From Streptomyces roseus (lineage in GTDB: Bacteria; Actinomycetota; Actinomycetes; Streptomycetales; Streptomycetaceae): 64,000 nucleotides of DNA. The DNA is taken from assembly GCF_001044425.1 (NCBI RefSeq), contig NZ_LFML01000008.1, forward strand, positions 48,577 to 112,576, given 5' to 3'. The notes beneath the pieces are model-generated. The model did no database searches. It was not told the DNA's origin and saw only the letters and a list, made by a program, of their open reading frames with translations. The translations under genes were made by a program, and so were the position numbers. Shown here in pieces: positions 1 through 8,407 of the stretch. Within the stretch, counting starts at the first letter, position 1, and each line of letters starts with the position of its first letter.

Positions 1-891
1 GAGCGGATCGACCACATCTACCAGGACCCGCAGACCGCCAACCGGTCCTTCGTCCTGCACCACGCCGACCTTTCCGACGGCGTGGCGCTCGTGAACCTGC
101 TCCGCGAGATCCGGCCCGACGAGGTCTACAACCTCGGCGCCCAGTCGCACGTCCGCGTCTCCTTCGACGCGCCCCTCTACACGGGTGACGTGACCGGCCT
201 CGGCGCCCTGCGGCTTCTGGAGGCCATCCGCGCCAGCGGTGTGGACACCCGGATCTACCAGGCCTCGTCCTCGGAGATGTTCGGCGCCACCCCGCCCCCG
301 CAGAACGAGAAGACCCCGTTCCACCCGCGCAGCCCGTACGGCGCCGCGAAGGTGTTCGCGTACTGGACCACGGTGAACTACCGCGAGGCGTACGACATGT
401 TCGCCGTCAACGGGATCCTGTTCAACCACGAGTCCCCGCGGCGCGGCGAGACCTTCGTGACCCGCAAGATCACCCGCGCGGTCGCCCGGATCAAGGCCGG
501 TCTCCAGGACCACCTCTACCTCGGCAACCTCGACGCGGTGCGCGACTGGGGCTACGCGCCCGAGTACGTGGACGCCATGTGGCGGATGCTCCAGCAGGAC
601 GAGCCGACCGACTACGTCGTCGCCACGGGCGTGGCCGCCACGGTCCGGGAGTTCGTGGAGTCCTCCTTCGCCCACGCCGGCCTCGACTGGGCGGAGCACG
701 TGCGCTACGACCCCAAGTACGAGCGCCCGAGCGAGGTCGACGCCCTCATCGGCGACGCCTCCAAGGCCAACGAACTGCTTGGCTGGAAGCCGACGGTGCT
801 CGTGGCCGAGCTGGCGCAGATCATGGTCGACGCGGACATCCGGCAGGTCGAGGACCAGCTGGCGGGCGCGACGATCCGGATCGACCGCTGA
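1..891 (+). CDS. gmd: GDP-mannose 4,6-dehydratase, 5' end outside the window
   Basis: Short-chain dehydrogenase that converts GDP-mannose to GDP-4-keto-6-deoxymannose, the precursor of GDP-fucose, GDP-rhamnose and related sugars for surface glycans. The frame is open from base 1 and gives 296 residues; the N-terminal Rossmann glycine motif lies upstream of the window. Visible family marks are YNLGAQSHV, the SSSEMFG segment, the catalytic YxxxK (SPYGAAK), and the [16 protein letters not shown] block diagnostic of Gmd rather than other NDP-sugar dehydratases. It heads the polysaccharide locus that follows, so it probably supplies a deoxyhexose donor for it. Ends with TGA at 889-891. Confidence 0.93.
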   Translation, partial: ERIDHIYQDPQTANRSFVLHHADLSDGVALVNLLREIRPDEVYNLGAQSHVRVSFDAPLYTGDVTGLGALRLLEAIRASGVDTRIYQASSSEMFGATPPPQNEKTPFHPRSPYGAAKVFAYWTTVNYREAYDMFAVNGILFNHESPRRGETFVTRKITRAVARIKAGLQDHLYLGNLDAVRDWGYAPEYVDAMWRMLQQDEPTDYVVATGVAATVREFVESSFAHAGLDWAEHVRYDPKYERPSEVDALIGDASKANELLGWKPTVLVAELAQIMVDADIRQVEDQLAGATIRIDR

Positions 892-920
892 AGGCCTTAT
901 CTTTCCCTTACGATTTGCCG

Positions 921-964
921 TGTCCCGGTCATCTCCACTGGTACCGCTGAGTGTGACCGGGGCA
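921..964 (+). terminator. possible hairpin after gmd
   Basis: An 11-bp inverted repeat (921-931 with 954-964, one G-U pair, core CCCGGTCA/TGACCGGG) lies 30 nt past the gmd stop. The loop is long (22 nt) and there is no T-tract, so terminator function is uncertain. The rest of 892-1136 is relatively AT-rich and should hold the promoter of the next gene. Confidence 0.35.
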
Positions 965-1136
965 AACCCGCCGTATGTCCGCTGCGCCCCCTCCAACCTG
1001 AACCGTTCATTCCAAGTTGGTATGCAAAGGGTCAAGGGGGGTGACCAGGTTCTCGCTGGAGCCCTAGTCTGCGCCAGTACATATGGCTGTTCGGATAGTT
1101 CCAGCCATCAAACCGGGCGATTGCCCTGGGGGGCTC

Positions 1137-3914
1137 ATGCGTAGATCCAGAGGGCTGACTGCTGCCCTCGTCCTGTCACTGGCCGGCGCCGGCACCGGCA
1201 TAGGTCTGGTGCTGATGCCCGAGGCGTCCGCCATCACGCCTCCCGTGGCATTCACCGCCGACGAACTGCCCACCTGGCAGCCCAACGGCATCGTCTTCGC
1301 GACGGCCGAGGCGAACGGCACGGTCTTCGCCGGCGGCACCTTCTCCGCCGTCCGCCCGCCCGACGGGGCCAGCGGCGCGGAGCAGGAAGCGGTCAACTTC
1401 GTCGCGCTCGACGCCGCGACGGGCAATCCGACCTCGTGCAAGCTCGCCTTCACCACCGGCGACGGCAGCGCGACGGTGCGTGCCCTGGAAGTCTCCAAGG
1501 ACAAGAAGACCCTGTACGCGGGCGGCTACTTCGGCGCCGTCAACGGCACCCCGGTCTCCAGCATGGCCGCGATCGACATCGCGACCTGCACCCCCAAGGC
1601 CGCCTTCCACCCGGGCTTCCCCGCCACCGTGCGCGGACTCGCCGTCACCGACGACACCGTGTACGCGGCCGGCGACTTCGGCACCGTCGAGGGCCAGACC
1701 CGCGAGCGGTTCGCCGCCGTGGACGCGGGCTCCGGCGCCCTGAAGCCCTTCACCGCCAACGCCGACGAGCCGGGCCGCGCGATCGAGGTCACCCCGGACG
1801 GCAAGAACGTCCTGCTGGGCGGCGACTTCTTCGACATCAACGGCAAGAGCACGCACGCCCTGGCCGTCGTCAACGCCACCACGGGCGCGGTCGCCAAGAC
1901 GTACAGCAACATCCCGTCGAACTCGGTGGTCAAGGACATCGCCACCGACGCGACCGGCTTCTACACCGGCAACGAGGGCTCGGGCGGCGGCGTCTTCGAC
2001 GGCCGCATCGGCCTGAACCTCAGCGACTTCAGCGAGAAGTGGCGCGACCGCTGCCTCGGCGCGACCCAGGCCGTCCTGCCCTACGACGGCGTGCTCTACA
2101 GCGCCTCGCACGCGCACGACTGCTCGCTGGAGGGCCAGTTCCCCGACGGCAAGCGCAACTTCTTCAACGCGCAGCTGACCAACTACGAAGGCGCCGCCCC
2201 CGCGCCCGTGGACGGTTTCGTGCGCAGCCCGCGCAAGCTCGGCTGGCACCCCACCGCCAACGACGGCATCGGCGAGGGCATCGGCCCGCGCACGCTGACC
2301 ATCGCCGAGAAGAGCGGCGTCAAGTACCTGTGGTCCGGCGGTGAGTTCACCACCATCAACGGCAAGCCGCAGCAGGCGCTCACCCGCTTCGCCTCCACCG
2401 GCGACGTCGGCGCCCCGACCACCCCGGTCGCGAGCGCCGGCAGCGTCAAGCCGGACGAGGTCCAGGTCCGCTGGCGCACCAGCTACGACGCCGATGACAG
2501 CAAGCTGACGTACCGCATCTACCGCAACGGCTCCTCCAGCCCCATCGCCACCGTCACCGCCGAGTCCCTGGAGTGGCTGCGCCCGCAGGCCTCCTGGACC
2601 GACACCACGGTCAAGGCCGGCCAGTCGTACACCTACCGCGTGACGGCCACCGACGCGGCGGGCAACACCAGCGCCCTGTCGGCCAACGCCGCGGTCACGG
2701 TCCCCAGCTCGGTCCAGTCCTACCCGGACCAGGTCCGCGCCGACGGCGCCACCCTGTACTGGCGCTACGACGACGTCGTCAGCCCGTACGTGGCCGACTC
2801 CTCGGTCGCCGGCAACACCAGCGGCGTCCAGCTCAACGCCCCGGCCCTGCGCCAGGCGCCCGGCGCGATCAGCGGCGCCAGCACGGCGATGGGCTTCAAC
2901 GGCACCAGCCAGCAGGTCTACAGCGACCACCGCCAGACGGTGGGCAGCGCCTACTCGATCGAGACGTGGTTCAAGACCAACACCACGCGCGGCGGCAAGC
3001 TGGTCGGCTTCGGCAGCAACACGGACCGCTCCAGCGGCTCGTACGACAAGCAGATCTACATGACCAACAGCGGTCGCCTGGTCTTCGGCATCAGCAACGG
3101 TTCGGCGCGCACCATCAGCACCGGCCTGTTCGACACGTACAACGACAACAAGTGGCACCACGTCGTCGGCACCCTGGGTGCGAGCGGCATGGAGCTGATC
3201 GTCGACGGCCAGAGCAAGGGCACGCAGAGCGTCTCCAACCCGGTCTCCTACGAGGGCTTCTGGCACGTCGGCGGGGACAACCTCAGCGGCTGGCCGACCA
3301 AGCCGACGAGCAACTTCTTCGCCGGCCAGCTCGACGAGACGGCCATCTACCCGAAGGCGCTCACCGCGGCCCAGGCCAAGAAGCACTACGACCTGGCCAA
3401 GGCGCCCTCCGACACGGTCTCCAAGGTCTCCGCGACCGAGGACACCTACGTCAACCAGGGCGCCCCGAGCGCCGCCAACGGCGCGGCCACCTCGCTGGCC
3501 GTGCGCGGCACCTCGGAGTACCAGACGTACCTGCGCTTCAACCTGCCGGCCGCGCCGGCCGGGCAGGTCCTGAAGTCCGCCTCGCTCCAGATCAAGACGT
3601 CGACGCAGGCGAACGCCGGTACGACCGACAAGATCTCCGTGGTCCCGGTCACCGGTACCTGGAGCGGCGCGACCACCACCTTCAACGCCAAGCCCGCACT
3701 CGGCGCCACCGAGCTCGGCTCGTTCGCGAGCGTGCCGGACGGCTCGGCGATCCAGAGCACCGCGCTGGACACCGCCGCGCTCACCCCGGTGCTGGGCACC
3801 GGCTACAGCATGGCCCTGACGAGCACGGGCACCGACCCGCTGTGGATCTGGTCCATGGAGGCGACTGCCGCGGACGCCGCTCCGCAGCTGGTCCTCACGT
3901 TCGGCCCGAAGTAA
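1137..3914 (+). CDS. secreted multidomain beta-propeller / FN3 / LamG / DNRLRE protein
   Basis: Large extracellular protein (925 aa) of modular, carbohydrate-binding type. The start at 1137 follows a GGGGGGC ribosome site and gives a clean signal peptide (MRRSRGLTAALVLS..., cleavage near ASA-IT, residue 32). Read in order: WD40/PQQ-like beta-propeller repeats (about 35-415), a fibronectin type III domain (about 425-520), a concanavalin/LamG lectin domain (about 545-745, ending LDETAIYPKALT), and a DNRLRE/CBM96-like domain (about 750-925, EDTYVNQGAPSAANG). No catalytic motif is recognised. It lies between gmd and a polysaccharide locus, so a role in binding the secreted polymer or matrix is plausible but inferred. 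Confidence 0.85.
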   Translation: MRRSRGLTAALVLSLAGAGTGIGLVLMPEASAITPPVAFTADELPTWQPNGIVFATAEANGTVFAGGTFSAVRPPDGASGAEQEAVNFVALDAATGNPTSCKLAFTTGDGSATVRALEVSKDKKTLYAGGYFGAVNGTPVSSMAAIDIATCTPKAAFHPGFPATVRGLAVTDDTVYAAGDFGTVEGQTRERFAAVDAGSGALKPFTANADEPGRAIEVTPDGKNVLLGGDFFDINGKSTHALAVVNATTGAVAKTYSNIPSNSVVKDIATDATGFYTGNEGSGGGVFDGRIGLNLSDFSEKWRDRCLGATQAVLPYDGVLYSASHAHDCSLEGQFPDGKRNFFNAQLTNYEGAAPAPVDGFVRSPRKLGWHPTANDGIGEGIGPRTLTIAEKSGVKYLWSGGEFTTINGKPQQALTRFASTGDVGAPTTPVASAGSVKPDEVQVRWRTSYDADDSKLTYRIYRNGSSSPIATVTAESLEWLRPQASWTDTTVKAGQSYTYRVTATDAAGNTSALSANAAVTVPSSVQSYPDQVRADGATLYWRYDDVVSPYVADSSVAGNTSGVQLNAPALRQAPGAISGASTAMGFNGTSQQVYSDHRQTVGSAYSIETWFKTNTTRGGKLVGFGSNTDRSSGSYDKQIYMTNSGRLVFGISNGSARTISTGLFDTYNDNKWHHVVGTLGASGMELIVDGQSKGTQSVSNPVSYEGFWHVGGDNLSGWPTKPTSNFFAGQLDETAIYPKALTAAQAKKHYDLAKAPSDTVSKVSATEDTYVNQGAPSAANGAATSLAVRGTSEYQTYLRFNLPAAPAGQVLKSASLQIKTSTQANAGTTDKISVVPVTGTWSGATTTFNAKPALGATELGSFASVPDGSAIQSTALDTAALTPVLGTGYSMALTSTGTDPLWIWSMEATAADAAPQLVLTFGPK

Positions 3915-3930
3915 GTATCCGCCTGACGGA

Positions 3931-3966
3931 CGCGGGGCCCGGCACGCACGACCGCCGGGCCCCGCG
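3931..3966 (+). terminator. strong hairpin terminator
   Basis: Perfect 13-bp stem (3931-3943 with 3954-3966, CGCGGGGCCCGGC) and a 10-nt loop, 16 nt after the stop of the LamG protein. No T-run, as is usual in Streptomyces. Confidence 0.75.
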
Positions 3967-4018
3967 CTCCACCCCCGAGTTCCGCCGGTCAACCGGCACG
4001 TGACACAGGAGCCCAGAG

Positions 4019-4696
4019 ATGTACCGACGCTCCGCCGCGGCTGCTGTTCTGCTGGCCGCGGCTCTGACCCTGACCGCCTGCGGCTCGGGCGGCGAAGGCA
4101 AGGCCGACGCAGAGGCGGCGAAGCCGAAGCCGCCGGCCGTGTCGTCGGTCCCGGATCCGGCGGACGCCCCGGCCGCGCCCGCCTCGCCCGACGCGAAGCC
4201 GACCGGTCCGGTCCTGCCGGACTCGAAGCTCATCCCGAAGACGGGCAGCTTCAAGGCGAACGAGAAGCAGTACCTGAGCGGGCGCGTCCCGGAGAAGATG
4301 GACCCGGCGGCCGTCCTGCAGACCGGCCAGGAGTCCTGCCAGCGGGTGGAGCGCACCGCGAAGCGCGACAAGGACGCGGCGACCGGGGCCATCGTCGCCG
4401 GGGAGATCCCGGGGGCGAAGGACGCGATCACGTACCTGTGCCCGGAGCAGAAGCCGATCCTGGACGCGGCGTCGAAGGGCTTCCCCGACGGGACCCGCAC
4501 CTCGCCCGCGGCGGGTACGTACCGGGCGCTGACCCAGGCCACGAACTGCACCTGGGAGGCGAAGGGCAAGGACGGCGCGGTCCTGGCCTCGGGCCCCGAA
4601 GCCCCCGTGAAGGCGGGCGACAAGATCACGGCCGCGATCCCGGCGGGCACGGCCACGTTCACGTCGGCGGGCTGCTACGCCTGGATCCCCGCCTGA
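4019..4696 (+). CDS. hypothetical lipoprotein
   Basis: Putative cell-surface lipoprotein of 225 aa with no function I recognise. It begins MYRRSAAAAVLLAAALTLTAC; the lipobox LTAC places the lipidated cysteine at residue 21, followed by a Gly/Ala/Pro/Lys-rich linker to about residue 75. The rest is a small globular domain with three further cysteines (SCQRV, YLCPE, NCTWE) plus a C-terminal one (GCYAW), so two disulfides are possible. The mature C-terminal half (AGTYRALTQATNCTWEAKG) resembles small beta-sandwich domains seen in other actinomycete lipoproteins. The start is preceded by CAGGAGCCCAGAG. It is separated from the LamG gene by a terminator and so is probably transcribed on its own. 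Confidence 0.75.
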   Translation: MYRRSAAAAVLLAAALTLTACGSGGEGKADAEAAKPKPPAVSSVPDPADAPAAPASPDAKPTGPVLPDSKLIPKTGSFKANEKQYLSGRVPEKMDPAAVLQTGQESCQRVERTAKRDKDAATGAIVAGEIPGAKDAITYLCPEQKPILDAASKGFPDGTRTSPAAGTYRALTQATNCTWEAKGKDGAVLASGPEAPVKAGDKITAAIPAGTATFTSAGCYAWIPA

Positions 4697-4716
4697 CGGC
4701 CCCCGCACAGGACGAG

Positions 4717-4758
4717 ACGCCGCCCCCAGCCCGAACTCCGGGCCGGGGGCGGCGTTTT
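4717..4758 (+). terminator. rho-independent terminator with T-tract
   Basis: An 11-bp stem ACGCCGCCCCC/GGGGGCGGCGT (4717-4727, 4745-4755) is extended inward by a second 5-bp helix (4729-4733 with 4739-4743) and followed by TTTT. It ends the lipoprotein transcript. Confidence 0.85.
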
Positions 4759-4818
4759 CGCGTGCGCATCCCGGGTAGCCGCGCGGTCAGACGAACCACG
4801 ACTGCGGAGGCGAATGAC

Positions 4819-5031
4819 ATGGGAGGCATCGGCGGCTGCATCGCGCTGATCGTGGTGGGGGCCATCCTCACCTTCGCGACGGACTGGAAGATGGACAGCG
4901 TCAATCTCGACGTCGTCGGGCTGATCATGATGGCGGCGGGCGCGATCGGCCTCGCCGTGTACGCGAGCGTCTTCAAGCGCCGGCGCGCGGCGGCCCTGCC
5001 GGTGGTGGACGAGACCCACCGGGAACTGTGA
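4819..5031 (+). CDS. DUF6458-type small membrane protein
   Basis: Small membrane protein of 70 aa. It begins MGGIGGCIALIVVGAILTF, has two predicted transmembrane helices (about 4-21 and 33-53) separated by a short acidic loop (WKMDSVNLD), and ends in a basic cytoplasmic tail (KRRRAA). The pattern matches the actinobacterial DUF6458 family from memory; no function is established. A GCGGAGGCGAATGAC ribosome site precedes the ATG. It is a monocistron between a terminator and a convergent glycosyltransferase operon. Confidence 0.8.
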   Translation: MGGIGGCIALIVVGAILTFATDWKMDSVNLDVVGLIMMAAGAIGLAVYASVFKRRRAAALPVVDETHREL

Positions 5032-5085
5032 CCGGCAGGGTCCGCGGGACTGCCCCCACGGACTTCTGAGGACGCCTCCGGCCCG

Positions 5086-6201
5086 TCAGCGCAGGACCTT
5101 TCCGTAGACGGACAGGAGGGTGTCCAGGACGGCGTCCATGGAGAACGCGGCCGCGGCCAGTTCGCGGGCCGCCGCGCCGGCCTTGGCATTGGTCCCGGGG
5201 TCCAGGAGGTCGAGGACGGCCGCCGCGACACCCGCCGGACCCGGCGTGACCGCCCGCCCGGCGCCCGCGGACGCGATGTCGCTGGCCAGGCCGTTGGAGT
5301 GCGTGACCACCGTGGGGACGCCGACCGACAGGGCTTCCAGCACCGACATCGGGAACGGCTCGTCCACCGAGGGCAGGACGTAGACGTGCGCCCGGCGCAG
5401 CTCCGCCTGGACCTCGGCGGTGGACAGCGCGCCCGGCACCGTGAACCGCCCCTCCAGTCCCAGCTCCGAGACGCGCACCCGCACCGCCCCCAGTTCTCCC
5501 TCGTCCGGGCCGGCCACCACGAAGTGGGCCTGCGGGTGCACCGCAAGGACCGCCGGGGCCGCGTCCACGAAGTCCACCGGGCGCTTGCGGGCCTGCAGGC
5601 GCGCCGAGTAGAGGATGCGCGGGGGACCGGCCGGAGCCGGCCGCTCCGCCTGCGCGGGCGTGCCGTTCACCAGGCGGACGGCGCCCGCCAGCGGGCCGCC
5701 CACCACCGCGTCCAGGGCCTCGCGTTCATGCGGGGTCAGGTACAGCACCGCGTCCGCGCCGCGCAGCAGCCTGCGTACGGCCACCGCGTCGAGCACCTTG
5801 GCCAGCAGCTTCCCGCTCGGGTCCACCATCCCGTGGGTCTGGAGCACCAGCGGCTTGCCGGCCCGCAGCGCGGCGAGGGCCACCGGCAGGGTCACGAGGT
5901 CCCGCGCCAGGTGGACGTGGACCACGTCCGCGTCCCGGACCAGCCGGCCCGCCGAGGCCAGCAGGGCCGGCGAGGTCATCCCGCTGAAGCCCAGTGGCAG
6001 GATGCGGCGGGCCGGGAACAGCTTCGCCGGAACTCCCTCCACCGAGGTCGGCCACGGGTCCGGGAAGCCCTCGCCGAGCGCCAGCAGCCGCGCCTCGTGG
6101 CCGCGGGCCCGCAGCCCCCCGGCCAGGTTGAGCGCGACCCGGACCGGGCCGCCGAACGCGTGGGAGGGGGAGTGGAGCGTGACGGCGTGCAGGACTCTCA
6201 C
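5086..6201 (-). CDS. family 4 glycosyltransferase
   Basis: Cytoplasmic GT-B glycosyltransferase (371 aa), presumed to add a sugar to the lipid-linked repeat unit of the local polysaccharide. N-terminal acceptor half: VLHAVTLHSPSHAFGGPVRVALNLAGGL, with the glycine-rich FGGPVR loop. C-terminal donor half: RILYSARLQARKRPVDFVDA and the GT4 signature PSVDEPFPMSVLEALSVGVPTVVT, where the E-x7-E type glutamates are visible. The GTG start at 6201 overlaps the stop of the upstream acetyltransferase by four bases (GTGA), so the two are translationally coupled. The sugar specificity cannot be read from sequence. Confidence 0.88.
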   Translation of the reverse strand: MRVLHAVTLHSPSHAFGGPVRVALNLAGGLRARGHEARLLALGEGFPDPWPTSVEGVPAKLFPARRILPLGFSGMTSPALLASAGRLVRDADVVHVHLARDLVTLPVALAALRAGKPLVLQTHGMVDPSGKLLAKVLDAVAVRRLLRGADAVLYLTPHEREALDAVVGGPLAGAVRLVNGTPAQAERPAPAGPPRILYSARLQARKRPVDFVDAAPAVLAVHPQAHFVVAGPDEGELGAVRVRVSELGLEGRFTVPGALSTAEVQAELRRAHVYVLPSVDEPFPMSVLEALSVGVPTVVTHSNGLASDIASAGAGRAVTPGPAGVAAAVLDLLDPGTNAKAGAAARELAAAAFSMDAVLDTLLSVYGKVLR

Positions 6202-6737
6202 TTGGGCTCCTCGACCGGGCGGCGCTGCCCGTCCATCGTCTGCAGCGTCAGTGCAGGAAGGTTTCTGTGCACCACGGATCCGGCACCCGCCACCGCGCAG
6301 CGGCCCACCGTGACCCCGGCCAGCACGGTCGCCCGTACGGCCACCCACGCACCGTCCTCGATGACGATCGGGGCGTTGCGGTAGCGGAAGTCGGCGGCCC
6401 GGTGGTCGTGCGAACCGGTGCAGAGCAAGGCCTCCTGCGAGACGCAGACGTTCGCCCCGATGGTCACCGGCTCCAGGTTCAGCAGCCAGGCGCCCTCGCC
6501 GATCCACGTGTGGTCGCCCACGGTGAGCTTCCACGGCCACAGCACCCGTACCCGGTGCCGGATCAGCACCCCCTCGCCGATCTGCGCGCCGAACGCGCGC
6601 AGCAGCGCCACCCGCAGCCGGGCCGGGCAGAACCACGCCATGAACAGCGTGTTCATCACGGCGAACCAGAGCGCCTGCGTCAGCAGGCCGCGCCCTTTGT
6701 CGTATCCGGCCAGCGTGAAGGCAGGAAGATCACGCAA
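6198..6737 (-). CDS. hexapeptide-repeat acetyltransferase (WcaF/NodL-like)
   Basis: Left-handed beta-helix O-acetyltransferase of 179 aa that would transfer acetyl from acetyl-CoA to a sugar of the polysaccharide. The N-terminal part (FTLAGYDKGRGLLTQALWFAVMNTLF) is typical of the WcaF-like group in exopolysaccharide loci. Imperfect hexapeptide repeats follow (IGEGVLIRHRV, VGDHTWIGEGAW, IGANVCVSQEA), then the catalytic-loop histidine region CTGSHDHRAADF. It is the first gene of a two-gene minus-strand unit with the downstream glycosyltransferase, and is divergent from the polymerase gene (115-bp gap holding both promoters). Confidence 0.87.
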   Translation of the reverse strand: MRDLPAFTLAGYDKGRGLLTQALWFAVMNTLFMAWFCPARLRVALLRAFGAQIGEGVLIRHRVRVLWPWKLTVGDHTWIGEGAWLLNLEPVTIGANVCVSQEALLCTGSHDHRAADFRYRNAPIVIEDGAWVAVRATVLAGVTVGRCAVAGAGSVVHRNLPALTLQTMDGQRRPVEEPK

Positions 6738-6852
6738 CTGTCGCCCCTCATCGTGCGCCGCGGGCTCGTCGCCCTCCGCGGGAGCGCCTCCCCGGGCGCC
6801 GCCCGCTCAGATTAGACTGCGCGCGGACCAGGCACATCGGGCGGGGGCAGCA

Positions 6853-8373
6853 GTGGCAACGGACATACGCAAGCCCTCGGCGACCACGCCGGTCCTGCCC
6901 GTCCCCGAACCGGACGACGCCCACCGGTGGGGCCGGGTCACCACCCCGCGCACCCTGCTCTCCCGCGCGCTGTCGGTCCCCCTCATCCTCGGCTTCACCG
7001 TCTTCCTGCCGCTGATCGTCGCCGTCCAGCACGGCGACGGGCAGCGTGACGCGGCCTTCTGGCTCCAGCTCCTGCTCACCATGTACGCGGGCGCCCGGCT
7101 CTCCGCGATGGTCCTGACCAGCCGGCGCAAGCTGCTCCAGGGCTCCTTCTGGCTCTTCGTCTACATGGCGATGGGCGTGGCCCCGCTCGCGCAGGCCGTC
7201 CTGGGCCGGGTCCCGACCCCCGTGGTCGGCCCCCGCTCCGACCTCACCGTCGCCATCGGCCTGGTCCTGCTCGGCTGCACGGCGTTCGACGTCGGCGTCC
7301 TGCTCGCCCGCCACCGGCCGACCGGGCGGGCCGGCGGATCCCAGAAGGAGCCGCGGCCGGTCATGGCCCACCGGCGCCGCCTCCAACTGCTCACCGGGCT
7401 CGCCTTCCTGTGCAGCGCCGCGTTCATCATGAAGCTCGGCGGTCCGGCGGTGTTCTTCTCCAGCCGCCAGGAGATCATCGCGGGCATCGAGGAGGCGGGC
7501 GTCTCCAACGGCGACGGCCAGGCCGGGCAGGCCCTGCTGCGCGGCTTCGGCACCGTCCCGGCGCTCCTCGCCCTGCTGCTGTACACGCGCTGGCTGATCA
7601 CCTCGACGTACGCCCGCCGCAAGGTGTCGGTCATCGTCACCTGGGGGGCGCTGGCCCTGCTCAACCTGGTGGTCAACAACCCGATCTCGAACCCGCGGTA
7701 CTGGTTCCTCACGGTCATGTTCGCGCTGCTGTTCACCGTCTTCCCGGTGAGCGCCGCGATGTACCGGGTGGCGCTGTCGATGGCCGTCGTGATCGCCCTG
7801 CTCGTGTTCCCGTTCGCGGACCGCTTCCGCTACGACGAGAAGAACTACAAGCCGGTCGAGACCACGTCGTTCCTGGAGCCGATGGCGCTGAAGGACTACG
7901 ACCAGATCGGCATGTTCGCGAACACCATCACGTACTCGAACTCCGGGCCCGGGCACCTGTACGGGCGCCAGATCGCCGGATCCCTCTTCTTCGCGGTGCC
8001 GCGTTCGGTCTGGCCGGGCAAGCCGAAGGACACGGGCGTGATGGTCGGCGAGTGGATGGGGACGGTCAACACCAACCTCTCCTCCCCGATCTGGGCCGAG
8101 CTGTGGCTGGACTTCGGCCCGCTGGGCATGGGCGCGGGGCTCCTGGCCACGGGGTACGCGGCGGCCCGCGTGGACCGCCGCTACGCGAAGCGCGCCACGC
8201 GGCGCTCGCCACCGGGCAGCCTGATCTCGGTGGTGGTCCCGCTGGTGGCGGGCTACTCGTTCATCCTGCTCCGCGGCCCCCTGCTCCAGGCCTCCGGCCG
8301 GGTGGCGATCGCAGCCCTCTGCCTGGCGCTGGTGGCGACGTACCGCGAGGACAAGTCCACCGTCCTGCGCTAG
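6853..8373 (+). CDS. Wzy-like polysaccharide polymerase, membrane protein
   Basis: Polytopic membrane protein of 506 aa, best read as the O-antigen/exopolysaccharide polymerase (Wzy type) that links repeat units outside the membrane. I chose the GTG at 6853 because it follows GGGCGGGGGC and gives a short soluble N-terminus before the first helix (PLILGFTVFLPLIVAV). About ten to twelve hydrophobic segments are visible, with a long extracytoplasmic loop near residues 325-400 (DRFRYDEKNYKPVE...PGHLYGRQIAGSLFF), the usual Wzy/O-antigen ligase layout. Primary sequence in this class is poorly conserved, so the call rests on topology and on neighbours: flippase, Wzz-like protein, glycosyltransferases. 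Confidence 0.75.
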   Translation: MATDIRKPSATTPVLPVPEPDDAHRWGRVTTPRTLLSRALSVPLILGFTVFLPLIVAVQHGDGQRDAAFWLQLLLTMYAGARLSAMVLTSRRKLLQGSFWLFVYMAMGVAPLAQAVLGRVPTPVVGPRSDLTVAIGLVLLGCTAFDVGVLLARHRPTGRAGGSQKEPRPVMAHRRRLQLLTGLAFLCSAAFIMKLGGPAVFFSSRQEIIAGIEEAGVSNGDGQAGQALLRGFGTVPALLALLLYTRWLITSTYARRKVSVIVTWGALALLNLVVNNPISNPRYWFLTVMFALLFTVFPVSAAMYRVALSMAVVIALLVFPFADRFRYDEKNYKPVETTSFLEPMALKDYDQIGMFANTITYSNSGPGHLYGRQIAGSLFFAVPRSVWPGKPKDTGVMVGEWMGTVNTNLSSPIWAELWLDFGPLGMGAGLLATGYAAARVDRRYAKRATRRSPPGSLISVVVPLVAGYSFILLRGPLLQASGRVAIAALCLALVATYREDKSTVLR

Positions 8374-8407
8374 GCCGTGTCTTTCGGACCAGGGCGGATC
8401 GGGCGGG

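Noticed and set aside
1176..3992. 938-aa minus-strand frame opposite the LamG protein
   Set aside because: Shadow of a high-GC coding gene; no domain, low-complexity Gly/Arg/Ala/Val/Asp.
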